Made by a program: the position numbers and the translations under genes. 64,000 bases of DNA from SIG603 sp963621245. Its GTDB lineage: Bacteria; Bacillota; Clostridia; Oscillospirales; Acutalibacteraceae. Shown piece by piece: positions 40,050 to 48,709 of this stretch. Below the pieces are notes generated by a model. The model was not told the DNA's origin, did not search any database, and saw nothing but the letters and a program-made list of their open reading frames with translations. How positions within the stretch are numbered: position 1 is the first letter of the stretch; every line of letters begins with the position of its first letter. The DNA lies in assembly GCA_963621245.1 (NCBI GenBank), contig CAVFCW010000001.1:372001-436000 (forward strand), read 5' to 3'.

Positions 40050-40086
40050 ATATTCAAAATGAAGATTCAAAGAAGGAGGTGCCCTT

Positions 40087-40356
40087 ATGGCAGACTATCA
40101 AAAGGACGCTACTCAACCGTTTTCCTTTGAAGAAATTAAAGAGGAAGATACCAGAATCATTCTAAAGGCAGTTTACGATGCTCTTTCGGAAAAAGGCTAC
40201 AACCCTATCAGTCAGCTTGTGGGTTACATTCTCTCTGAAGACCCCACATATATCACAACTCACAAGAATGCAAGATCGCTCATAAGAAGAATCGATCGTG
40301 ACGAGCTTTTAAAAGACCTCGTCCGCAATTATCTTGGTGTGAGCAAAGACAGATAA
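40087..40356 (+). CDS. ireB: IreB family regulatory phosphoprotein (UPF0297)
   Basis: An 89-residue protein with the full family pattern: FSFEEIKEEDTRIILKAVYD, GYNPISQLVGYILSEDP, YITTHKNARSLIRRIDRDE. IreB is phosphorylated on N-terminal threonines by the PASTA kinase IreK and modulates cephalosporin tolerance in Enterococcus. Here the N-terminus has only one Thr (DATQPF), so phosphorylation may differ. In most Firmicutes ruvX follows; here a terminator and an unknown gene do. Confidence 0.95.
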   Translation: MADYQKDATQPFSFEEIKEEDTRIILKAVYDALSEKGYNPISQLVGYILSEDPTYITTHKNARSLIRRIDRDELLKDLVRNYLGVSKDR

Positions 40357-40357
40357 T

Positions 40358-40394
40358 TAAAAAGGGCAGCCGTTTGGTGGCGCGCCCTTTTTTA
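40358..40394 (+). terminator. Terminator of ireB
   Basis: AAAGGGC..GCC pairs with GGC..GCCCTTT, followed by TTT. Confidence 0.75.
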
Positions 40395-40491
40395 TTTACC
40401 GTATTTGTGTGATTTTTCGTGGTATGCAAATCGTGAGGAGCAAATCGCTTTGCTCTTTGCCTTACACACTGAATGAAGGGACGAATGTATT

Positions 40492-40767
40492 ATGGCAAAT
40501 TTTCAGAATTATAAAGGAAGACCGATAGTCAGATCGGGCGATACTATCTATTACGGAAGCATGAAAAAGCCTTTTGTCGCAAAACTCGACATTAAGACTA
40601 AAAAAGACGTCAAGGATATGAAAGTGGCTGACAGAATTTCAATTCAGATTCTTGCAACCGATCCCACAACTCCGCCCGCAAAAATGATTGCCAAGCGCGG
40701 AGAGGCAAACGGACTTTACGAGGCTATCGATATTGCATCGGTTTGGCTTGATAAATCCAACGCTTAA
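40492..40767 (+). CDS. Unknown small conserved-looking protein, 91 residues
   Basis: No family is recognised. Residues 1-60 are rich in beta-type and basic positions (KGRPIVRSGDTIYYGSMKKP, FVAKLDIKTKKDVKDMKVAD), and the C-terminal part reads GEANGLYEAIDIASVWLDKS. No cysteine, signal peptide or membrane helix is present. AAGGGACG lies upstream of the ATG. It stands between two terminators, so it is its own unit. Clean codon use and a well-placed start argue that it is real. Confidence 0.75.
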   Translation: MANFQNYKGRPIVRSGDTIYYGSMKKPFVAKLDIKTKKDVKDMKVADRISIQILATDPTTPPAKMIAKRGEANGLYEAIDIASVWLDKSNA

Positions 40768-40784
40768 AATAAGCAAGTGATGCG

Positions 40785-40810
40785 GAGAGAGTTTTTACTC
40801 TCTCTTTTTT
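40785..40810 (+). terminator. Terminator of the 40492 gene
   Basis: GAGAGAGT / ACTCTCTC, 4-base loop, then TTTTTT. Confidence 0.8.
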
Positions 40811-40824
40811 CTTTGTCAAATGCA

Positions 40825-40852
40825 AAAAGAGCACCTTTAGGGGTGCTCTTTT
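40825..40852. terminator. Terminator of the esterase gene (minus), possibly bidirectional
   Basis: AAAAGAGCACC / GGTGCTCTTTT, 11 bp with a 6-base loop. Confidence 0.75.
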
Positions 40853-40889
40853 GAACAATCAAATTAAACTTGTTGAAAACTTGCCTGTT

Positions 40890-41807
40890 TTAAGCGTTGT
40901 ACGCATTAAGGAACTTGATAACTTCGCCGATTAACTCCTTAGTCCAGAAGTTGATTCCGTGACCTGCCCCGACAACCTTATAAAACTCTGCGACCTTGCC
41001 GCATTCCAAAAGTTTCTTGTAGAGAATAACGCTCTGATTGAACGGAACCATCTGATCCCAGTCTCCGTGAGCAATCATAAAGGGAGGAATATCCTTTTCA
41101 TGGCTTATGTATGTGCACGGATCGCCCGGCTTTGCAATCTCGGGGTGCTCTGCGACGCATCCGCCGAAAAGAATGTCCTCGGGAATTTTGGTCTTGTCTG
41201 CGGTGAGTGCGGGATCTCTCGGAGTTTCGTCAATTCTTCCGCAGTCGGTCGGGCCGTAAAAGTCGACAACACATCTCACGGAATCGGAGAACTCCTTGTT
41301 GTCCTCGGTCTTGAACTCTTCCATGTCACCGGTTACGCCCAGAAGCGAGGCAGTGTTTCCGCCTGAAGAATCTCCCCAAATCGAAATTCTCTCGGGATCT
41401 ATTCCGTATTTTTCAGCGTTTGCACGCATAAATCTCACGGCAGACTTAACATCCTGAATATAAGCGGGATACTTTGCCTTTGTTGCCGCACGGTATTTTA
41501 CGGACGCAACCGTATAGCCGGCTCTTACAATGTCGGTAAACATGGGAATTCTTCTGTAGATCTTTTGCTCCATCCAGGCAGAACCCTGAACATAAATGAC
41601 AAGCGGATATTTACCGGGGAATATTCCCGTCTGCGGGTCAGGCTCCGAACGCGTGAGAAGCTGAAGCACGAGGTCCTCCTCGGGTCTTTTAACGTACACG
41701 ATGTCTTTTGTGTAGTTGACCTCATTTACGCTTGTTGAGTCAGCCCAAATTGTTTTCATACCGGGGATAAATTGAGTATCCTGTGGAATAACCGGTTTGT
41801 AGTTCAT
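40890..41807 (-). CDS. alpha/beta hydrolase (acetyl-esterase/BD-FAE-like)
   Basis: A 305-residue intracellular hydrolase. The nucleophile elbow is GDSSGG (in ISIWGDSSGGNTASLLG), the acid Asp in AHGDWDQMVPF and the His in GAGHGINFW. The oxyanion motif that is HGGGW in hormone-sensitive-lipase types reads QGSAW here. Acetyl or feruloyl side chains of plant polysaccharides are plausible substrates. ATG at 41807 is chosen: AAAGG lies 10 bases upstream, whereas the in-frame GTG at 41816 would sit on the RBS. Confidence 0.88.
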   Translation of the reverse strand: MNYKPVIPQDTQFIPGMKTIWADSTSVNEVNYTKDIVYVKRPEEDLVLQLLTRSEPDPQTGIFPGKYPLVIYVQGSAWMEQKIYRRIPMFTDIVRAGYTVASVKYRAATKAKYPAYIQDVKSAVRFMRANAEKYGIDPERISIWGDSSGGNTASLLGVTGDMEEFKTEDNKEFSDSVRCVVDFYGPTDCGRIDETPRDPALTADKTKIPEDILFGGCVAEHPEIAKPGDPCTYISHEKDIPPFMIAHGDWDQMVPFNQSVILYKKLLECGKVAEFYKVVGAGHGINFWTKELIGEVIKFLNAYNA

Positions 41808-41843
41808 ATATTTCACACCTTTCCAGCCGACTTATAAATTCTG

Positions 41844-42020
41844 TCAGCAAAATTTATTTAACTTTTCGTCGTATTCGAAACCGACAGCTCTCAATTTTTC
41901 GATAAGCTCGTTTTTGTCGGCGTCTTCAACCTTGCAAAATTCGTCCAATGACGGATAGAAATCTCTCAGCTTGGTATTTACAATACTCATAAGCATGAAC
42001 GGATCATTCGGAAAATTCAT
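41844..42020 (-). CDS. DUF4250 domain protein (58 residues)
   Basis: A short gene with a strong GGAGG site 8 bases before the ATG. The protein begins MNFPNDPFMLMSIVNTKLRD and continues with a FYPSLDEFC helix, ending VGFEYDEKLNKFC, which is the DUF4250 pattern. Function unknown. It lies between the acyl-CoA ligase gene (45 bases upstream) and the esterase gene, and could be cotranscribed with either. Confidence 0.85.
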   Translation of the reverse strand: MNFPNDPFMLMSIVNTKLRDFYPSLDEFCKVEDADKNELIEKLRAVGFEYDEKLNKFC

Positions 42021-42064
42021 ACCCTTACCTCCGTTTCCTTAAAAAATTGACCTTTTGTCTATTG

Positions 42065-43852
42065 TCAATTGTTTTTCTGCTTTTCTTCCTCTTCTCTTTC
42101 AAGAACGGTATAAGCTACCTTTCCGACAAGAGTTTTGGGAAGATCGGCTCTGAATTCAAGCTCTCTCGGAACTGCGTATTTTGCCACACGCTCGGCGCAA
42201 TAAGCCAAAATGTCCTTTTTGAGCTCCTCTGTCTGCTCCACTCCCGATTTCAGCACCACAATCGCCTTAACCTTCTGCATGCGGTAATTGTCTTTCACGC
42301 CGATTACCGTACTCATGTGAACAGCGGGATGAGAATCGAGAACATTCTCTACCTGTGACGGATAAACATTATATCCGCTTGTTACTATCATTCTCTTAAG
42401 GCGCTGTTTGAAGTAGACAAATCCCTCGTCGTCCATGGTTCCGAGGTCACCCGTGTGAAGCCAGACGAGTCCGTCCTCGTGAAGCTGGAGTGCCTGAGCG
42501 GTTTCCTTGGGGTTATCCATGTATCCCTGCATGACGGTGGGACCCGCAATACAAATCTCGCCAATTGTTCCGTAGGGAACCTCCTCGTGAGTTGAGGGCA
42601 TTACTATCTTGTAGTAGGTGTCGGGGAAAGGAATGCCGATTGAGCCTTCCTTGTACTTGAATCTCGGTGTGAGACACGAAGCCGTGACGCACTCCGTTGT
42701 ACCGTAGCCCTCACGCACCTGTTCCTTTGCGCCGTGAGCCGTGATAAATTCATCGACCTTTGTTTTGAGCTCGACACTCAGGCTGTCGCCGCCCGAGAAC
42801 ATTCCCTCAAGCTGAGAGAGATCGAGCGTTTTTGCGTCCTCTATTCTTAGCAAAGCTTCATAAAGAGTAGGCACGCCCGCAATCAAATTCGGTCTGTACT
42901 TTTTGAGCAAACCACAGTAGGTTTTCACATTGAACTGCGGCACGAGTATGCACGTGCATCCCCAATAAAGAATGGTGTGAATACAAACGCCCAAACCGAA
43001 ACCGTGAAAAACGGGCATAATGGAGAGCATCGTGTGTCCCGGGATTATGCAGTTGCCTGCCGTTCCCGTTTGAAGTGCAAGAGCGTTGAAATTGAGGTTC
43101 GAGAGCAAAATGCCCTTGCTCGTACCTGTTGTTCCGCCCGAATAGAGAATTGCGGCTGTTTCTTCACTCTTTGCGTGATAGATATACTCGCCGTGATATT
43201 TTTTACCGCCGCCGATGAAGTCTTTCCACTTTATCGCGGTGCTGTTTTTCGGAAGCGGTTTGACATTCTTTCTCGTAAACGGGAAAAGAACTTTTTTTAC
43301 GCCCTTTAAGCCGTCCGTAATATCGCAAATAACAAGGTTTTTGTTATTCAGTCTGTCTAAGATTTTCTCAAACTTCGGGTAAAACTGCAAAAGCGTGAGA
43401 CACAAAACAGAGTTTGCGTTATTGATGTAATTTACGATTTCCTCTTCTCCCGAGAGCGGATGAATCATGCTTGCCACGGCGCCCATTCTGTTGCATGCAT
43501 AAAACATGACAAGCGCCTGAGGTGTGTTCGGCATACAAATCGTCACTCGCTCGCCGGGTTTTACGCCGTATGCGACAAGCGATCTTGCCGCCATATGAAC
43601 CTGAAGCATAAAATCCTTATATGTAACCTTGTTGCCGTAAAAATTATATGCGATTGTATTTTTTGGAACAGCCATGGCAGAAGCCTCGATGGCGTCTATC
43701 ATGGAGCCGTCAAAATAATTGAGGGATGTGGGGAGCCCGTCCTCCTCGGCAACCTTGAACCAAGGTGCTTTTATCTCATCGGGAACGGAAAATTTGAGTG
43801 AGCTCTTCTGATATTTGGTGAGAAGCGGCTCGTTAATTTTATTTGTAGTCAT
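42065..43852 (-). CDS. AMP-forming acyl-CoA synthetase/ligase
   Basis: A 595-residue ANL-superfamily enzyme that activates a carboxylic acid to acyl-AMP and then acyl-CoA. Motifs: A3 YSGGTTGTSKG, A5 REGYGTTEC, A7 WLHTGDLGTMDDEGF, hinge QRLKRMIVTSGYNVYP, A10 LPKTLVGKVAY with the catalytic Lys. It overlaps the upstream E2-fold gene by 14 bases, so the two are translationally coupled and likely act on one acyl group. The chain length is not predictable. A K/E-rich tail (REEEEKQKNN) ends the protein. Confidence 0.93.
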   Translation of the reverse strand: MTTNKINEPLLTKYQKSSLKFSVPDEIKAPWFKVAEEDGLPTSLNYFDGSMIDAIEASAMAVPKNTIAYNFYGNKVTYKDFMLQVHMAARSLVAYGVKPGERVTICMPNTPQALVMFYACNRMGAVASMIHPLSGEEEIVNYINNANSVLCLTLLQFYPKFEKILDRLNNKNLVICDITDGLKGVKKVLFPFTRKNVKPLPKNSTAIKWKDFIGGGKKYHGEYIYHAKSEETAAILYSGGTTGTSKGILLSNLNFNALALQTGTAGNCIIPGHTMLSIMPVFHGFGLGVCIHTILYWGCTCILVPQFNVKTYCGLLKKYRPNLIAGVPTLYEALLRIEDAKTLDLSQLEGMFSGGDSLSVELKTKVDEFITAHGAKEQVREGYGTTECVTASCLTPRFKYKEGSIGIPFPDTYYKIVMPSTHEEVPYGTIGEICIAGPTVMQGYMDNPKETAQALQLHEDGLVWLHTGDLGTMDDEGFVYFKQRLKRMIVTSGYNVYPSQVENVLDSHPAVHMSTVIGVKDNYRMQKVKAIVVLKSGVEQTEELKKDILAYCAERVAKYAVPRELEFRADLPKTLVGKVAYTVLEREEEEKQKNN

Positions 43853-44732
43853 ATCCGCTCTCCTCTTCCAAAGGCTTATCGAGCAGTTCGGGGTTATCGC
43901 AAATGTGCTGTAAAAGCTTTAAAGATCTCGCAAAATAGAAACCGTCCGCAATTCTTTCGTCGAGAATAGCTCCGATGTTCATGACATCTCTTATCTGAAC
44001 GCTGCCGTCGGGCATAACTCTCTGTGCCTTGTGCATCACTCCGAGTGTGATGAAAATGGAAGCCGTGCCGTAATTGCTCAAGTGGTGATAAACTGCGTCT
44101 GTTTTTATGCTGCCCAAATTGGAAAGAATAACGGAAGCATAGTTTATATCGCCCTCCGTGAGTGCCTTGGGAACCTTGCCCCAGAAATCGAGCCAGCGAA
44201 CAACACGCACGATAAACATGAGGAGAAGTCGCGGAAATTTACCGAAAGTATCGAGAATATCGTCAATACCTATCTGCTTTTCTCTTTCTCTCATCTCTTT
44301 TACTTCGCCGTAAATCTTCTTCGAGACAAAATCGAGATCGTCGCTGCCCTTTGCTTTGTAGAGCATGAGGCACTCCTCGTCGTGATCCGTGAAGCGTTTC
44401 TTTGCCGTAAAGCCGAGAACAATTTCGTCACGCTCGTAAATTCTTCCACCCTGAACAAAGCGGTTCATGTATCTTCTCTCGTTGAGAATTCTTGCAACTG
44501 CCAAAACAACGCAGTGAAAAACCGTTGTTTTGTACTCGGGGTGCTCTTCGTTTTTCTTCGCTATATATTCGAGAAGCTTGGTAACATCAATTTCCTGCTT
44601 CAGATAAACCTCGCTGTCGGTTCTCTTTGGATAAAGATCCGTCATGACAACATTCATTCCGGGTGCGTCCTTAACCCAGTGACCGTCACGGCGATCTCCG
44701 AACTTTCTCGGTCTTTTTTCCATAAAAGCCAT
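43839..44732 (-). CDS. E2-fold (2-oxoacid dehydrogenase acyltransferase-like) protein without lipoyl domain
   Basis: A 297-residue protein with the chloramphenicol-acetyltransferase/E2 catalytic fold only. Recognisable blocks are VFHCVVLAVARILNERRYMN, SVILSNLGSIKTDAVYHHLS and ILDERIADGFYFARS. In E2 enzymes the last block reads DHRxxDG with catalytic His; here it is DERIADG (E259), so the canonical general base is missing while the Asp-Gly is kept. Lipoyl and peripheral-binding domains are absent. Coupled with an acyl-CoA ligase, it may move an acyl group from CoA onto an unknown acceptor. GGAGG precedes the ATG. Confidence 0.85.
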   Translation of the reverse strand: MAFMEKRPRKFGDRRDGHWVKDAPGMNVVMTDLYPKRTDSEVYLKQEIDVTKLLEYIAKKNEEHPEYKTTVFHCVVLAVARILNERRYMNRFVQGGRIYERDEIVLGFTAKKRFTDHDEECLMLYKAKGSDDLDFVSKKIYGEVKEMREREKQIGIDDILDTFGKFPRLLLMFIVRVVRWLDFWGKVPKALTEGDINYASVILSNLGSIKTDAVYHHLSNYGTASIFITLGVMHKAQRVMPDGSVQIRDVMNIGAILDERIADGFYFARSLKLLQHICDNPELLDKPLEEESGYDYK

Positions 44733-44880
44733 TTAATATATCCTCCAATCGTCAGCCGTGTTCCAAAATAAGTGTTTTCGTTAACACAGGCTAACGGCAA
44801 TATTTTACCACATATAAGCCGAATTTACAACATAAAATGACTGTCGGTCACCCAAAGCCTTAGATTTGTATGCAAAAAAC

Positions 44881-44907
44881 AAAACCGTCTCCCACAGAAA
44901 CGGTTTT
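44881..44907 (-). terminator. Terminator of the DUF3783 gene
   Basis: AAAACCGT / ACGGTTTT (8 bp, 11-base loop); minus-strand exit is TTTTGTTTTTTG. Confidence 0.65.
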
Positions 44908-44912
44908 GAGTA

Positions 44913-45269
44913 TCAGCCTCTTGTCAACGCCTCGGCTTTTAAATGACCGATGAGCTCCTCAAGCTTCATATTAAGATTGTACGGCGTAACTACCGCCTTG
45001 AGCGGCGTGGGCGGAATTTCGGCTTTTTTGTATTCGCTCAAAAAAGAGTCAAGGCTTTTGTCGGAAAATCCCGAAAAAACTATAACATCGGGCATAACGA
45101 AAAGCGGCATCGGCTTTGCCTTTGTTTTCGGCTTTGCTCCCTTTAAAACCTCGGCTAAAGTCATAGAATATTCATCCAAACCGAAAGTTCTCACGCTTTG
45201 GTTAAGCTTTTTTGCAAGTGCGAGTATTTTCTCTCTTTTTTCTTTGTTTTCAATGTGTATCAAAAGCAT
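44913..45269 (-). CDS. DUF3783 domain protein
   Basis: A 118-residue cytoplasmic protein. The C-terminal half (MPDVIVFSGFSDKSLDSFLS and PPTPLKAVVTPYNLNMKLEE) matches DUF3783, and the N-terminal half (IENKEKREKILALAKKL) is helical. Function unknown. It follows the membrane-protein gene by 7 bases and is the end of the RR-HK-membrane protein-DUF3783 run. Confidence 0.85.
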   Translation of the reverse strand: MLLIHIENKEKREKILALAKKLNQSVRTFGLDEYSMTLAEVLKGAKPKTKAKPMPLFVMPDVIVFSGFSDKSLDSFLSEYKKAEIPPTPLKAVVTPYNLNMKLEELIGHLKAEALTRG

Positions 45270-45276
45270 AAATCAC

Positions 45277-46599
45277 CTATTTGCAAAGACCGAATCCGCT
45301 TATCTCTCCCGAATGAAGATCGTAGACAAATCCCAGCTTGTAACCGCCGTAAAACTCGGTATCGCTCGATATTATAATACTCGAGCCGTCAAGCGTTTTC
45401 TTGTTTGAACCCTCAAGTGCCTTGCACGCCTTCTCAACAAACTTAGGCAGTTTGATTCCCGAAAACGAATAGTAATCGTTAAGGCAACCAAGCTCATCGT
45501 TGTAATCGAGTGCAACGCTTGTAAGTCTCTCGAAAAATCTTCTTACCTCATCGTCCTCTTGAATTACGCTCTCAATACTGTTTATATAGTCCTGCTTTGA
45601 GCCGGAATAAATATTGCCGCTTAAATAATCCGATGAAAGATTTGCGAAAACATCTCTCAGGCTCCCCGCCTCGCTGTTCCAAGAGTTGACATCAAGCTCG
45701 CTTATAACTCTGTAAAAATCTTCAGCCGATAGATTGTTGTCGTCAGCTCTCATAATATTGAAGTAATAGAAATTATCTCCGCAAGAAATAATCGACAGGC
45801 AGTAATCCTGACCGCTCTCGGCAGTATAGCGTACATCCTGGGCAACCAAAAGAATACCCTCGGAATAACCCGTGAAATTGGTGCTCATATTGTTTCTCGA
45901 GTCGCTGCTTCCGAGTCCCTTGTAGCTCGAATGAAAGTCATGTCCCGAATAATCGGCATCATCGTCGGTCGGAACGCTTGCACCGCCAAAGGTATAGTAG
46001 GTAAATTTACCCACCAAGTCGTCCTCGCTTTTTGGGGAGGCATCCGAATAAATAAGGGATATAATGTCGGATATTTCGCTTGCATACTCCTTGTCGGCAG
46101 AAGACGGCATATTTGCCTTTGCGAGATCGTCAAAATTTTGAAGATCGCTCAAGCCGACAAAACTCAAGGTCTCATCGGAATAAACCGTTTTCTGTTCGTT
46201 TACCTCAGTGGAATGTACCGTGTCCTTGTAGCGCGGAAGGCAACTGAAAACCAAAAAACTGCCTATCGTCAGAAGTATCGCAACCGCAAGCATAATCGCA
46301 TAGGGGTAGAACGTCTTGACAAGCTCTTCTTTAGACTTTGTGGCAAGCTCAAAGCTAGTCTTCTCCGCCTTCTTCTTTATCCAAGCTATCGTCCTCAGAT
46401 TCAAAATCGACCGTGTCCGTGATGTACTCGCTGTCGTAGTCGGCTGAGCCGATGTCTCCTTCGTCGGCGCTGTCTTTTCGGGTCTGCTTTTCTGTGCCTG
46501 CTCCGTCTGCGTCGGCTGAGCCGGCGTCGGCATCAGAACCGTATTCTCCGCGCTCGATGTCTTCTTCGTCATAATCGGCAGCTTCATCTTCATATTCAT
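45277..46599 (-). CDS. Single-pass membrane protein of unknown function, N-terminus overlapping the kinase gene
   Basis: A 440-residue protein if started at 46599, where AAGGGAGG lies 11 bases upstream. Residues 1-65 are Pro/Thr-rich (MPTPAQPTQTEQAQ, SAQPTTTAST), a basic helix follows, then one membrane helix (about 98-120, AIMLAVAILLTIGSFLVFSC). A long extracellular domain follows (GFVYDLHSGEISGFGLCK end). No family recognised. The first 245 bases overlap, in another frame, the acidic tail of the histidine kinase. A later unseen start near 46350 cannot be excluded. Confidence 0.7.
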   Translation of the reverse strand: MNMKMKLPIMTKKTSSAENTVLMPTPAQPTQTEQAQKSRPEKTAPTKETSAQPTTTASTSRTRSILNLRTIAWIKKKAEKTSFELATKSKEELVKTFYPYAIMLAVAILLTIGSFLVFSCLPRYKDTVHSTEVNEQKTVYSDETLSFVGLSDLQNFDDLAKANMPSSADKEYASEISDIISLIYSDASPKSEDDLVGKFTYYTFGGASVPTDDDADYSGHDFHSSYKGLGSSDSRNNMSTNFTGYSEGILLVAQDVRYTAESGQDYCLSIISCGDNFYYFNIMRADDNNLSAEDFYRVISELDVNSWNSEAGSLRDVFANLSSDYLSGNIYSGSKQDYINSIESVIQEDDEVRRFFERLTSVALDYNDELGCLNDYYSFSGIKLPKFVEKACKALEGSNKKTLDGSSIIISSDTEFYGGYKLGFVYDLHSGEISGFGLCK

Positions 46600-48040
46600 C
46601 CGTTTCATACCCTCCCTTCTTCACAAAGCACTTAATGTTAACAGTTACCATGGTTCCCTCGCCGAGAATTGAATCTATGGTAAACTGGGCGTTATGCTTT
46701 TTCGCTATTTCGGCGCAAAGGGAAAGTCCGAGGCCTGCTCCGCCCGCTTTTCTCGAACGGGATTTATCAACCATATAGAACGGCTCCGTAACTCTTATGA
46801 GGTCCTCTCTTGCCATTCCAACGCCGTCGTCGGCAACACATATGAGCGCTCTGTCGCCCTCGGTGTCACAAACCATTCTTATCTCGTTGCCGTCGTCGCT
46901 TGCCTTGCAAGCGTTGTCGATAAGATTGTAAAGAAGAGATTTAAACAATTCTCTGTCGGCTCTTATCCAAACTCTCTTTGAAGCAATTCTGAGATTTATG
47001 TGTTTCTTTGCGACAAGCGGAACGGTTGAATTATAAACCTCCATCAAAAGCTCGGGAACAAAAACATCTGTCAGCTCGATGTTGGCAGTATCGGTAGTAG
47101 CCATTTCGAGAAGTTTTCCCGAAAGCGACTTCATTCTTGTAGCTTCCTCGATAATAATATTCGAGTAGTCCATTCTCTGCTGGTCGGAAACCACGCGTCG
47201 GCTCCTCAAAATATCGGCAAAACCGATTATTGATGTGAGCGGAGTTTTCATCTCGTGGGCAAAGGAATCGACAAATCGTTTTCTCGATGTTGCAATGCTG
47301 TCAAGTCGCTCCACGTTCATCTGAACTGCGCTTGCCATTCGGTTTACGTTTCTTGCCAAAAGCTTAAATTCCACGCTGCCTTTTTCTTCAAGACGAACGC
47401 TGTAATCTCCGGCACCTATGCTTACAAGGCCGTCATTTACCTTTGCAAGGGGAATGACCGTAAAAACAAAAATCGAGCACGACAAAAGAACCGCCGCCAA
47501 AAGTGCCAGTCCCAAGCTTATGTAGAGAATTGTTCTCATCTGCTTTTCGTGCACCTGATAGGTGGTGGTGACGTCTCTGATTGTGAAAAGCTTATATTCA
47601 AGCTTTTCAAGCTCAATATTGCTGACAGTGATAAGGCAGGTCTCATCGCCTATATCGGTGATGAGACTTTTGCATATTCCGTCATCAACATCAATTGAGA
47701 GAATATCTTCTCTCACATCGGTGGTTGCGGGATATATAAGTTCGTTTCCCGAGCCGACAACGATTATCTCGCCGTAAGCCGAACCCGCCTCACGCGAAAT
47801 TTCTCTTATGATGTCGGTTAATTCTTCCTGCGAGAGCAAAATTTCTCCCGCGTTTATTCTCTCGTACATCGTCCTGTTCACTATGCCGGAAGCAAAGCTT
47901 GTGTGAGCCGAGGTCGCATTCTTCTCCTCGGTATCGATTATTCCCGAGAAATTCGACTGCGAGACGAAAATGCTTGTTATCTCAATCGAGAGCGTGACGA
48001 ATATCAGAACGATGATAAAAATCTTGTGCCAAAGTCGCAT
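46355..48040 (-). CDS. Sensor histidine kinase with acidic C-terminal tail
   Basis: A 561-residue transmembrane kinase. TM1 (about 5-28), an extracytoplasmic sensor region (about 30-165), TM2 (ILYISLGLALLAAVLLSCSI), and HAMP follow. The H box is FAHEMKTPLTSIIGFADIL, N box LLYNLIDNACKASDDG, G1 CVADDGVGMARED and G2 GGAGLGLSLCAEI. The catalytic domain ends at about residue 477 (VTVNIKCFVKKGG). The last 84 residues are almost wholly D/E/S/G/A/Y (YETDEYEDEAADYDEED) and overlap the next gene. It pairs with the response regulator 12 bases upstream. The signal is unknown. Confidence 0.92.
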   Translation of the reverse strand: MRLWHKIFIIVLIFVTLSIEITSIFVSQSNFSGIIDTEEKNATSAHTSFASGIVNRTMYERINAGEILLSQEELTDIIREISREAGSAYGEIIVVGSGNELIYPATTDVREDILSIDVDDGICKSLITDIGDETCLITVSNIELEKLEYKLFTIRDVTTTYQVHEKQMRTILYISLGLALLAAVLLSCSIFVFTVIPLAKVNDGLVSIGAGDYSVRLEEKGSVEFKLLARNVNRMASAVQMNVERLDSIATSRKRFVDSFAHEMKTPLTSIIGFADILRSRRVVSDQQRMDYSNIIIEEATRMKSLSGKLLEMATTDTANIELTDVFVPELLMEVYNSTVPLVAKKHINLRIASKRVWIRADRELFKSLLYNLIDNACKASDDGNEIRMVCDTEGDRALICVADDGVGMAREDLIRVTEPFYMVDKSRSRKAGGAGLGLSLCAEIAKKHNAQFTIDSILGEGTMVTVNIKCFVKKGGYETDEYEDEAADYDEEDIERGEYGSDADAGSADADGAGTEKQTRKDSADEGDIGSADYDSEYITDTVDFESEDDSLDKEEGGED

Positions 48041-48052
48041 TTGCCTACCCGC

Positions 48053-48709
48053 TTATCTGCTCTCGAGTCGGTAGCCAAGCTTCGGAATTGTGATAAGCTT
48101 GTTCTGAAGATTGAGCTTTCTTCTCACTTTTTGAACGTGAATATCGACCGTGCGCGATTCGCCGACGAAATCATATCCCCAAACCTCAGCCAAAAGTCTC
48201 TCTCTCGTGATGAGAATATCAACGTTGGACATAAAAAGGGCAAGAACATCGAATTCTTTCGGCGTGAGTATCACCTCTTCGCCGCCCTTTGTCACGGTGT
48301 GCTTGGTTAAATCAATCTCGATATCCTCATAAGAAAGATTGTTTCTGCCCTTGTTGCTGCGCCTTAAAACAACCTCGATTCTTGCGAGAAGCTCCAAGCC
48401 CTCAAAAGGCTTGACTATGTAGTCCTCGGCGCCAAGCTGCAAGCCCTTAACCTTATCGGAAACATCTTGCATTGCGGTAAGGAAAATAACGGGAACGCCT
48501 TTTCCCTCAATTCTTCTCATAACCTCAAAGCCATCAAAGCCCGGAAGCATAACATCGAGAAGAACCAAATCGTAATCCCCTTCGAGTATTTTCGTCACTG
48601 CGTCGGGGCCGTTATCGACTATATCGGAGTCATATCCTTTAAGGTCGATATTCGTTTTAATCATTCTTGCTATATTTTCTTCATCTTCAACTATAAGTAT
48701 CTTGACCAT
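48053..48709 (-). CDS. OmpR-family response regulator
   Basis: A 218-residue two-domain regulator. Receiver: acidic pair in ILIVEDEENIA, phospho-acceptor Asp in YDLVLLDVMLPGFDGFE, Thr in VIFLTAM and Lys in DYIVKPFEGLELLAR. The C-terminal winged helix (LTPKEFDVLALFMSN, VWGYDFVGESRTVDIHVQKV) binds DNA. It is the first gene of the RR-HK run. RBS AAAGGAAATTG precedes the ATG. Confidence 0.95.
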   Translation of the reverse strand: MVKILIVEDEENIARMIKTNIDLKGYDSDIVDNGPDAVTKILEGDYDLVLLDVMLPGFDGFEVMRRIEGKGVPVIFLTAMQDVSDKVKGLQLGAEDYIVKPFEGLELLARIEVVLRRSNKGRNNLSYEDIEIDLTKHTVTKGGEEVILTPKEFDVLALFMSNVDILITRERLLAEVWGYDFVGESRTVDIHVQKVRRKLNLQNKLITIPKLGYRLESR

